DNA from: Flavobacteriia bacterium
GTDB taxonomy: Bacteria > Bacteroidota > Bacteroidia > Flavobacteriales > Flavobacteriaceae
NCBI GenBank assembly: GCA_003973375.1
Contig: QNYL01000161.1
Span: forward strand, 1-10,351
DNA: 10,351 nt
Direction: 5' to 3'
In this document: piece by piece, positions 1 through 5,831 of the stretch
Position numbering within the stretch: the stretch's first letter is position 1
How the letters are laid out: every line of letters starts with the position of its first letter
Program-made: the position numbers and the translations under genes
Notes under the pieces: model-generated
Told to the model about the DNA's origin: nothing
Seen by the model: the letters and a program-made list of their open reading frames with translations, nothing else
Database searches by the model: none

Positions 1-587
1 GATGTAAAATAATTATCATCCCGCCAGATCTTGGTTAAAGCGAGTTCCCTTGGAAGCAGATCGTTTTTATACAAGGCCAGCAGTTTTAACAGCTTATTTT
101 CTTTTGGTGATAATTTTCTTGCTTCTCCTCCTTTATAGGATAACTGACGTAATTTAGAATCGAACTTAAAATCACCGATCTCAAACTCAAATCTATCATC
201 CTCAGCATTGGTGGTTCCTTCTTTTCTCTGAATGATCGCCTTGATCTTAAACAGCAGTACTTCACTGTCAAAAGGCTTGTTCAGATAATCATCTGCCCCC
301 ACCTGGTAGCCCATAACCACATCTTCTTTCATCGTCTTTGCGGTTAAGAAAATAATGGGTATATCGGTATTTACCGAACGGATCTCCTTTGCCAGTGTAA
401 AACCATCTTTTTTGGGCATCATCACATCGAGAATACAAATATCGTATTCGTCATTTTTAAATGCGATCAGACCTTCCAGACCATCTTTGGCATGGGTAAC
501 ATCGTAATCGTTCATTTCTAAATAATCTTTTAGAACCGTACCAAAATTAGGGTCGTCCTCAACCAGTAAAATTCTTTTGTTTGCCAT
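1..587 (-). CDS. rprY: OmpR/PhoB-family response regulator, RprY-like (C-terminus beyond the window)
   Basis: DNA-binding response regulator of a two-component system, acting in the cytoplasm. The 195 visible residues begin MANKRILLVEDD. The receiver domain (about 4-120) has the acidic pair D11/D12, phosphoacceptor D54 in LDVMMP, T82 in FLTAK and K104 in NKPF, so phosphotransfer residues are complete. After a linker, a winged-helix domain starts near 150 (LSPKENKLLKLL, then PRELALTKIW); the recognition helix is cut off by the window edge. The wording of this domain resembles the RprY group of Bacteroidota. The gene starts 10 bp after the stop of the kinase gene (1-587 versus 598), with no room for its own promoter, so the pair is co-transcribed. 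The symbol is by family resemblance; target genes cannot be read from the sequence. Confidence 0.9.
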   Translation of the reverse strand, partial: MANKRILLVEDDPNFGTVLKDYLEMNDYDVTHAKDGLEGLIAFKNDEYDICILDVMMPKKDGFTLAKEIRSVNTDIPIIFLTAKTMKEDVVMGYQVGADDYLNKPFDSEVLLFKIKAIIQRKEGTTNAEDDRFEFEIGDFKFDSKLRQLSYKGGEARKLSPKENKLLKLLALYKNDLLPRELALTKIWRDDNYFT

Positions 588-597
588 ATTTTTAGAT

Positions 598-2163
598 TTA
601 AATTAATGGTAATTTTATAATAAATGTACTGCCTTTATTCTTCTCACTTTCAACATAAACCGTACCGTGATGCATCTCAGTAATACGCTTTACATAAGCA
701 AGACCAAGGCCGTGACCTTTTACATTATGAATATTTCCTCCCTGCTCACGGTAAAACTTATCAAAGATCTTCTTTTGAACTGCTTTATTCATTCCAATTC
801 CCTGATCCTTAAATTTTACAATAATCGTATTAGCAGTATTTTCTGTATAGATATCAATTTTCGGAGCACCTTCCGAATATTTGATTGCATTATCAAGTAT
901 ATTTACCAGCACATTGGTAAAGTGAAACTTATTGGCAAGTACCTTACTTGAAGTTGCATTGTAATGTCTTTTGATATATCCATCTCTGTTACTCACCAAC
1001 AGATCTACATGTGAGATAGCTCCATCGATCATTTCATGAAGATCTACAACTTTTTTAGTAACATCCAACTGATTCTTTTCAAGTTTCGAGATCCTTAATA
1101 CATTCTCAACCTGAGCGTGCATGCGTTTGTTTTCTTCACGAATCATCTCTACATACCTGATCACTTTTTCTTTATCGGAAATGATCTTTGGGTTCTTTAT
1201 GGAATCAATTGCCAGATTAATTGTTGCTATAGGAGTTTTAAACTCGTGCGTCATATTATTTATAAAATCAGTCTTGATGGCCGAGATCTTTTTCTGCTTG
1301 ACAAGCTGATAAATTGCACCGGCAAATACGAGCATGATGATAAGGATAAACACTGCCGACAAGGCCAGTTTCTTGGCAATAGCACTTACAATAAAACGCT
1401 TTTTATTGGGAAAAGTAATATAGAGCTGATAATCACTATGCCCATCCTTGTTCAAAAACAGAGGCACCTGATATGTGGATTCACTACTCTTTTTAAAATT
1501 TTCCGATTTCACCTTTGTCATCAGATCTTCATTAAAAACGGCAAATTCAAATTTGGTTTTTATATTCCTCGCTCTTAACTCATTATCAAGATTCATCTGA
1601 ATTTCCTTAACACTAACTCTTTGCGTAATAGGTTGCCTTGGAACAATATTCTTTAAAAAATTCTCAAACTGAAGCTTATCGTATTTATCAAGCCGTTCAA
1701 TTTTAACCACTCTTTCCTTTGGGGTGAGTTCAGCAAAATCCTTAGATACAAACTTAACTTTATCAATATTGGTCTCTTCTTTACTAAGTAGGGTCTTAAA
1801 ACTCAGTGTATCAGTAATTAAAGGAGATATCTGTGTTTTATAATTATCTTCCAATATTCTTTGCCTGAAAGTAAAAACCTCATTATTGGCCGTATCGATC
1901 TGCTTATAAAAAAAATCTTTGATCCCTCTTTCTTTAGAAAATTTCAAGCTGTCAAGCATCGGGGAATACTTGGCAACATTTTCCTGAAACTCTCTTTCCT
2001 GAATGTTTTCCGATACATGTGCAAGCGCATTGATTACATTGTTGGAGAATTGTTCTTCTCTGATCTCGGTAATCGTTTTGATCCAAAAGATCTGGATCGC
2101 AATAATACCTATCAAAGCAAAACCCATCAGAACAATCAGAAGTGTAAAAATACGTTTACTCAT
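598..2163 (-). CDS. rprX: Membrane sensor histidine kinase, RprX-like
   Basis: Partner kinase of the adjacent regulator, 521 residues. A membrane segment at about 5-28 and another at about 265-287 bracket a periplasmic sensor region of roughly 235 residues that I do not recognise; it is rich in charged and helical sequence. The cytoplasmic part has the H-box with phosphorylated H306 (MTHEFKTP), an N-box (NILDNA, 421-426), G1 (DQGIGM, 453-458), an F-box (FDKFYR, 467-472) and G2 (GHGLGL, 483-488), so it is a complete HisKA plus HATPase_c kinase. No HAMP domain is evident between the second membrane segment and the H-box, which is close. ATG at 2161-2163 is preceded by TAAATTTG and by a palindromic, repeat-containing gap, which suggests regulation at this point. 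RprX in Bacteroides is the nearest named relative; the ligand is unknown. Confidence 0.92.
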   Translation of the reverse strand: MSKRIFTLLIVLMGFALIGIIAIQIFWIKTITEIREEQFSNNVINALAHVSENIQEREFQENVAKYSPMLDSLKFSKERGIKDFFYKQIDTANNEVFTFRQRILEDNYKTQISPLITDTLSFKTLLSKEETNIDKVKFVSKDFAELTPKERVVKIERLDKYDKLQFENFLKNIVPRQPITQRVSVKEIQMNLDNELRARNIKTKFEFAVFNEDLMTKVKSENFKKSSESTYQVPLFLNKDGHSDYQLYITFPNKKRFIVSAIAKKLALSAVFILIIMLVFAGAIYQLVKQKKISAIKTDFINNMTHEFKTPIATINLAIDSIKNPKIISDKEKVIRYVEMIREENKRMHAQVENVLRISKLEKNQLDVTKKVVDLHEMIDGAISHVDLLVSNRDGYIKRHYNATSSKVLANKFHFTNVLVNILDNAIKYSEGAPKIDIYTENTANTIIVKFKDQGIGMNKAVQKKIFDKFYREQGGNIHNVKGHGLGLAYVKRITEMHHGTVYVESEKNKGSTFIIKLPLI

Positions 2164-2168
2164 AAAAA

Positions 2169-2176
2169 CAAATTTA
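2169..2176 (-). promoter_or_regulatory. Candidate -7 element before the kinase gene
   Basis: Read on the minus strand this is TAAATTTG, an exact match to the Bacteroidota -7 consensus TAnnTTTG. It ends only 5 bp from the ATG, so a start site here would give an almost leaderless mRNA. No TTG lies at the usual 17-20 bp upstream spacing. It is therefore a weak call, and an activator bound to the upstream repeats could compensate. Confidence 0.3.
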
Positions 2177-2191
2177 GTATAACTTTTAAAC

Positions 2192-2240
2192 TTGTTAAAT
2201 CATTTAACAACAGTTAACAAAATTTTTTATAAAATTAACA
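2192..2240 (-). promoter_or_regulatory. Candidate operator: 19-bp palindrome plus phased TTAACA repeats
   Basis: A perfect 19-bp palindrome lies at 2192-2210 (TTGTTAAAT, central C, ATTTAACAA). Its right arm TTAACAA (2204-2210) recurs at 2214-2220, exactly 10 bp on, and TTAACA recurs at 2235-2240, 21 bp further. All are on one face of the helix. OmpR-family regulators commonly bind such direct repeats about one turn apart, and this gap precedes a kinase/regulator operon of that family. Autoregulation is inference. The DNA here is AT-rich and single TTAACAA copies also occur elsewhere in the window. Confidence 0.4.
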
Positions 2241-2273
2241 TATTTTCAGGAATTTAATAAATATTTAAGAAGA

Positions 2274-2849
2274 TTATTTTATATCCTGAAGAATTTGAAG
2301 TACCTGCTTTTTACTTTCTTCCAAATCGATATTCTCAATAACAAAATCGGATTTTTTTATCTTTTCCTCCTCCTCCATCTGGTTGTTTATCCGGTCGTTA
2401 ACCCGCTCTGCCGTAATCTGATCTCTTTGTACTACCCTTTTGATTCTTAACTCTTTGGGAGCCGTAACAGTGATAATCACATCAAAAAGATCTTTCTTGC
2501 CTGATTCGAAAAGAATGGCATTTTCCTGAATAACAATTTCACTTCCCTGCTGGGAGATCCAGTTTTTAAAATGCTTGTCAACCTCGGGATGAACTATAGC
2601 ATTAATTATTTTTAATTTTTCAGGATCATTAAAAACCTGTTCTGCAAGATAGGCCCGGTTAAGTTCTCCTTCCAGAAATGAATTTTCACCAAAAGCACTG
2701 ATCAGTTTTTTCCTGATCTCACTTGAAGTATTCATTAGTTTTTTAGCTTCATCGTCGGCATAATAAACAGGTATTCCCTGCTCTTCGAACATTTTTGCAA
2801 TGGTGGTTTTCCCACTGCCAATACCTCCTGTAAGCCCGATAATTTTCAT
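2274..2849 (-). CDS. coaE: Dephospho-CoA kinase
   Basis: Catalyses the last step of coenzyme A synthesis: ATP-dependent phosphorylation of the 3'-hydroxyl of dephospho-CoA, in the cytoplasm. It has 191 residues, normal for the family. The P-loop GGIGSGKTT is at 8-16, followed by the family motif YADDEAKKL (30-38), the LNRAYLAEQVF plus AIVHPEV segment of the substrate-binding helices, and a VTAPKELRIKRVVQRD stretch with the basic lid residues. The ATG is 2 bp after the stop of the YbbR-domain gene, so the two are translationally close and co-transcribed. No clear terminator follows the stop at 2274, so some transcription may continue into the kinase/regulator pair 110 bp downstream. Confidence 0.95.
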   Translation of the reverse strand: MKIIGLTGGIGSGKTTIAKMFEEQGIPVYYADDEAKKLMNTSSEIRKKLISAFGENSFLEGELNRAYLAEQVFNDPEKLKIINAIVHPEVDKHFKNWISQQGSEIVIQENAILFESGKKDLFDVIITVTAPKELRIKRVVQRDQITAERVNDRINNQMEEEEKIKKSDFVIENIDLEESKKQVLQILQDIK

Positions 2850-2851
2850 CT

Positions 2852-3778
2852 TTATTCTTTAATCAGATAATCGATTTTATTGGGAACAATCCTCACAGAA
2901 TAAACCATATCCGGGGTATCGATAAGTTTAGGAATAAGGTAGTCCAGCTCATTCTCCTGGGTTTCTTTAAAATCGCATATTACCTTAAAACTTTCTGCAA
3001 CAATCTTATTATAATCTTTAAACGGGACTGTATAAATAACTTTTACTTCTTTCGGATAGGTGGTGATCAGAACCGAACGGGGTACATTGATTACTTCGAT
3101 CGGCAGCGTAAAAGTTCCCTGTGTAAATTTATCTACTTTGCCTTTAATCACTACTTCAGCAGGTTTAACCGTAACATTTTTAGGAACGATCAAAGGTAGT
3201 TTTATTTCAAAATCCTTAAAAATATCTGTAACTTTTTTAGCTTTAGTCTTGATTTCAATAATACTGTCAATAATTCCTTCCGGACCGGATATACTCACTT
3301 CCGAAGGCTCTACATTCACCTTATCTACAACATTATAACCAAGTCTGAACTCCAGTTCTGCTTGAGAAGTGACCTGCACTTTTTTAGAGAATTTCTTACC
3401 AAATTCAAAAAACAAAGTGTCCGGCTTAATATTCAGCAATTCGGTCTCCGCCGAAAATTGTGACTGGATAAATTTAAAATTTGACTTGGTTACCGTATAA
3501 TAGGTATGTTTTCTTACTTTTTCGAGATTTGCCAGAGAAAAATTGATCTTCTTCTCTCTGATACTGTAATTCAATAATTTAAAACCAACCGTTTTTAAGG
3601 TAAGGATGATCTCATCAGGAGGCTCTTTTTGCAACAATAATTTAGAAGGAAATTCTGTGTATTCCACCTTAAATTTAACATCGTAAATATAAACTTCCGA
3701 TAATTTTATAATAATCCAAAAGAAGAATGACAGCGAAAGAAACAACAAAAAAACTTTTAATTTATTGTTGTTTTTCAT
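2852..3778 (-). CDS. YbbR-domain (CdaR-like) membrane-anchored protein
   Basis: From ATG at 3776-3778 the product has 308 residues. One hydrophobic segment at about 8-27 is followed by an extracytoplasmic part of beta-rich repeats. Typical YbbR wording is visible in VEPSEVSISGPEGIIDSI, with looser repeats at KPAEVVIKG and YPKEVKVIYTV. In Firmicutes YbbR/CdaR binds and regulates the diadenylate cyclase CdaA, but no such gene is seen here, so that role should not be transferred. An in-frame TTG at 3854-3856 would add 26 residues, but it lies inside the terminator hairpin that ends the yajC transcript. The ATG is preceded by AGGTGG and fits the short charged N-terminus before the membrane segment. 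A weak promoter-like pair (TTG at 3854-3856, TATCTTTA at 3830-3837, spacing 16) overlaps the terminator. It is followed by coaE after 2 bp. Confidence 0.85.
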   Translation of the reverse strand: MKNNNKLKVFLLFLSLSFFFWIIIKLSEVYIYDVKFKVEYTEFPSKLLLQKEPPDEIILTLKTVGFKLLNYSIREKKINFSLANLEKVRKHTYYTVTKSNFKFIQSQFSAETELLNIKPDTLFFEFGKKFSKKVQVTSQAELEFRLGYNVVDKVNVEPSEVSISGPEGIIDSIIEIKTKAKKVTDIFKDFEIKLPLIVPKNVTVKPAEVVIKGKVDKFTQGTFTLPIEVINVPRSVLITTYPKEVKVIYTVPFKDYNKIVAESFKVICDFKETQENELDYLIPKLIDTPDMVYSVRIVPNKIDYLIKE

Positions 3779-3838
3779 TGCCACCTGATTCTTTTTGGAT
3801 AACAGATCTTTCACGTTTGGAATTTTGATTAAAGATAT

Positions 3839-3870
3839 AAAAAAAGAGTTCTGCAAAACAGAGCTCTTTT
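3839..3870 (-). terminator. Factor-independent terminator after yajC
   Basis: The arms at 3842-3853 and 3859-3870 form a 12-bp stem with one G-T wobble around a 5-nt loop. On the minus strand the stem is followed by a run of seven T (3839-3845, partly shared with the stem foot). It lies 23 bp past the yajC stop, so it should end the nusB-DUF1573-yajC transcript and separate it from the YbbR-coaE unit. Confidence 0.8.
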
Positions 3871-3892
3871 GAATATTTTAAAATTTTCAGAA

Positions 3893-4216
3893 CTACTTCT
3901 TCTTGGTCTCCTGAGGAAGATATTTTTTACTCAACTCCATTGACAAGGCTGATCTTTCAAATTTGATCTTTCCTGCACCGGTTTCAATAACACAGGTGTT
4001 GTCATTATCGTTCAGTTCAACTACTTTCCCGTGAATACCACTTGTAGTTACCACTTTAGCTCCTCTTTTGATAGATTCCTGAAATTTTTTCTCTTGTTTC
4101 TGTCGTTTCATCTGGGGACGAATCATAAAAAGATAGATTACCAGGAACATTAAAGGAATAATGATGATATTACTCAGACCGGCTCCTCCCGCCTGTAAAA
4201 AAATTGTATCGTACAT
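3893..4216 (-). CDS. yajC: Preprotein translocase accessory subunit YajC
   Basis: Small inner-membrane protein that associates with SecDF next to the SecYEG channel. The 107 residues match the family size. One membrane helix (about 15-33, IIIIPLMFLVIYLFMI) is followed at once by the family hallmark RPQMKRQKQEKKFQESIKRG. Next comes a small beta domain (KVVTTSGIHGKVVELNDNDNTCVIETGAGKIKFERSAL) and a basic, lysine-rich tail. It starts 11 bp after the DUF1573 gene, so the two are co-transcribed, and a strong terminator follows. secDF is not in the window. Confidence 0.95.
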   Translation of the reverse strand: MYDTIFLQAGGAGLSNIIIIPLMFLVIYLFMIRPQMKRQKQEKKFQESIKRGAKVVTTSGIHGKVVELNDNDNTCVIETGAGKIKFERSALSMELSKKYLPQETKKK

Positions 4217-4227
4217 AATTATTAAAT

Positions 4228-4683
4228 TTATTTTTTCATTGGATTTACAAAGGCTTTGATGATCAAGATCTCTTTACCTTTTGTAGTATTAGTGGTTAAA
4301 GTGATTTGCTTTTGCTGTCTATTGGGTTTCCCTCTGGAATTGAATTTAACTCTAATCTCAGCTTCCTCTCCCGGCATAACGGGCTTTTTGGGCCATTGTG
4401 GAATGGTACATCCACAGCTCGCTTTTGCCTTTGAGACAATCAACTCACTTTTTCCTGTATTTTTGAATTTAAAAACTGTTTCTACAACATCTCCTTCATT
4501 GATGGTACCGAAATCGTGTTCGGTTACCTCAAATTTCATTATCGGACTGTTGTATTTAAGATCATTATCTCTCTTTTTAGCCAGTTCCAGATTATCTTTA
4601 TTAACCTTAGATGCAGGGTCTTCCTTACATGAGAAGCTCAAAAGACCAACCATAGCGATCAGTAAAAGATATTTCTTATTCAT
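4228..4683 (-). CDS. DUF1573 lipoprotein
   Basis: A 151-residue exported protein. The signal peptide MNKKYLLLIAMVGLLSFSC ends in a lipobox-like site with C19 as the likely lipidated residue (leucine is at -4 rather than -3, so slightly off consensus). Residues 20-22 are K-E-D, which resembles the K-(D/E)2 lipoprotein export signal described in Capnocytophaga, so display on the cell surface is possible. The DUF1573 domain follows: FEVTEHDFGTINEGDVVETVFKF, then GKSELIVSKAKASCGC and TIPQWP, an Ig-like (ASH/MSP-like) fold found widely in Bacteroidota. The SCGC cysteines are conserved in this family; their role is not known to me. It lies between nusB (40 bp upstream) and yajC (11 bp downstream), with its own promoter-like element before it. 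Confidence 0.88.
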   Translation of the reverse strand: MNKKYLLLIAMVGLLSFSCKEDPASKVNKDNLELAKKRDNDLKYNSPIMKFEVTEHDFGTINEGDVVETVFKFKNTGKSELIVSKAKASCGCTIPQWPKKPVMPGEEAEIRVKFNSRGKPNRQQKQITLTTNTTKGKEILIIKAFVNPMKK

Positions 4684-4710
4684 TTTTATTAATTTTTAGT
4701 TAAACAAGAC

Positions 4711-4718
4711 CAAATATA
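4711..4718 (-). promoter_or_regulatory. Candidate -7 element before the DUF1573 gene
   Basis: On the minus strand this reads TATATTTG, an exact match to TAnnTTTG, 27 bp upstream of the ATG at 4683. No TTG is seen at the matching -33 spacing. It may give the DUF1573-yajC pair an internal promoter in addition to read-through from nusB. Confidence 0.4.
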
Positions 4719-4723
4719 AAAAA

Positions 4724-5662
4724 TTATAATAAGCCTCTGCCCGATTTATTTAATCTTTTGTCTTCCTGATATTCTTTTAGCAATTTATCCAATACACCAT
4801 TAATAAAATAACTACTTTTCTGCGTGGAATAATCCTTGGCGATTTCAATATATTCATTGATGGTTACCTTAGTTGGTATTGACGGGAAATACAAAAATTC
4901 AGTCAGCGCCATCTTGATCAGGATCATATCTACCTCAGCAATCCTGTCATTATCCCAGTTTGGTGTTTTACCATCGATCTCCTTATCAAAATCAGCAAAA
5001 TGTAAAACCGATTTACGGAAAAGTTCGATCATAAACTTCCGGTCATCCTCATTAACATTTAAAAGATCCAGACTAAAAGTCTCTCCCGGTTTTAGATTTT
5101 TGATACTCTTAACGAACATGGTATTTACAAAAGGCAGATCATCAACCCAGCTCAGATTCATACTCTCATAATAATCAAAAAGTTTATCATCCGGTGCAAT
5201 AATCTCCTTAAAAATCTTAATAATAAATTCTTTATCCTCTTTCAGATCACTCTTTTCAGTACTCAGATATTCTTTTAAGAGGTCCGATTCCACCAGCTTA
5301 TCCAGTATAATTCTTACAAACTCTTTATCTTCTTTCCAGTTATCCAGCTTTCTTTCATCTCTGTATTTAATCACAGCAGGACTTTCTTCAATAGCCTGAA
5401 TAACTTTATTGGTAACAAATTTCAGATTGGGGTTCTTATCCTCTTCAGTAGCCAGATATTTCTTTTTTCTGATCTCAAGGTGTTCTTTGTACATATCCTT
5501 AACTGCTACCAAAAGTAACATTTGCAATACATACAAATCAAAAGTCTTTTGAACACTAAAGTTTAAGAATTTCTCTTCTTTGGCAAGATTATCACTTTTA
5601 GATTGGAATAAGGCATAAATCGATTGCATTACCTTAATTCGAATATGTCTTCTGTTTACCAT
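4724..5662 (-). CDS. nusB: Transcription antitermination factor NusB, long Bacteroidota form
   Basis: RNA-binding factor that with NusE (S10) recognises boxA and supports rRNA transcription antitermination. The product is 312 residues, about twice the usual 140. The start is typical (RRHIRIKVMQSIYALFQS, 4-21) and so is the C-terminal half: DNDRIAEVDMILIKMALTEF, then PTKVTINEYIEIAKDYST and YFINGVLDKLLKEY (289-298). Between them, from about 70 to 230, lies an insertion made of repeated helical units of 31-33 residues with aligned phenylalanines F82, F115, F146, F178 and F210, mostly after an acidic pair, and tryptophans W109, W172 and W236. It heads the leftward cluster with a -7-like element at 5699-5706. 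The ATG at 5662 fits the family N-terminus. Confidence 0.92.
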   Translation of the reverse strand: MVNRRHIRIKVMQSIYALFQSKSDNLAKEEKFLNFSVQKTFDLYVLQMLLLVAVKDMYKEHLEIRKKKYLATEEDKNPNLKFVTNKVIQAIEESPAVIKYRDERKLDNWKEDKEFVRIILDKLVESDLLKEYLSTEKSDLKEDKEFIIKIFKEIIAPDDKLFDYYESMNLSWVDDLPFVNTMFVKSIKNLKPGETFSLDLLNVNEDDRKFMIELFRKSVLHFADFDKEIDGKTPNWDNDRIAEVDMILIKMALTEFLYFPSIPTKVTINEYIEIAKDYSTQKSSYFINGVLDKLLKEYQEDKRLNKSGRGLL

Positions 5663-5698
5663 ATTATTTTAAAAGATCGTATTTTATAAATCAAAGTG

Positions 5699-5706
5699 CA
5701 AAATTA
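5699..5706 (-). promoter_or_regulatory. Candidate -7 element of the nusB promoter
   Basis: On the minus strand TAATTTTG matches TAnnTTTG exactly and is followed by CACTTTGA. It sits 36 bp before the nusB ATG, giving a leader of about 30 nt. The best -33 candidate is CTG at 5728-5730 (spacing 21), one base from TTG. This is the likely start of the nusB-DUF1573-yajC transcript. Confidence 0.45.
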
Positions 5707-5814
5707 CTACTTTTTTTTATAACCTTACAGGAAAATTACTCAACATACAAGTTTAGGCTGTACAGGGCCCTCAAACCTGAAATGGTTAAGTTCAAAAAGT
5801 TTATATTCGCAATT

Positions 5815-5822
5815 CATATTTG
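5815..5822 (+). promoter_or_regulatory. Weak -7-like element before the ABC transporter gene
   Basis: CATATTTG differs from TAnnTTTG by one base and lies 9 bp before the ATG at 5832, so the transcript would be nearly leaderless. No -33 TTG is found at normal spacing. The 5663-5831 gap between the divergent nusB and ABC genes has no other clear signal. Confidence 0.2.
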
Positions 5823-5831
5823 CTATATTTC

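Noticed and set aside
1117..1578. A 153-codon open frame on the plus strand opposite the kinase gene
   Set aside because: It lies wholly antisense to a kinase with clear conserved motifs, its protein is rich in Cys/Phe/His/Ile with no recognisable domain, and no promoter or ribosome site precedes it.
3779..3856. TTG start giving the YbbR protein 26 extra residues
   Set aside because: The TTG is in the loop of a strong terminator hairpin, the extra residues do not look like the family, and an ATG at 3778 with AGGTGG just upstream gives the normal N-terminus.
5758..5771. Two overlapping 8-bp palindromes (CTGTACAG and AGGGCCCT) between nusB and the ABC gene
   Set aside because: They are short, do not form a longer symmetric site and are not placed on any promoter element I can support.
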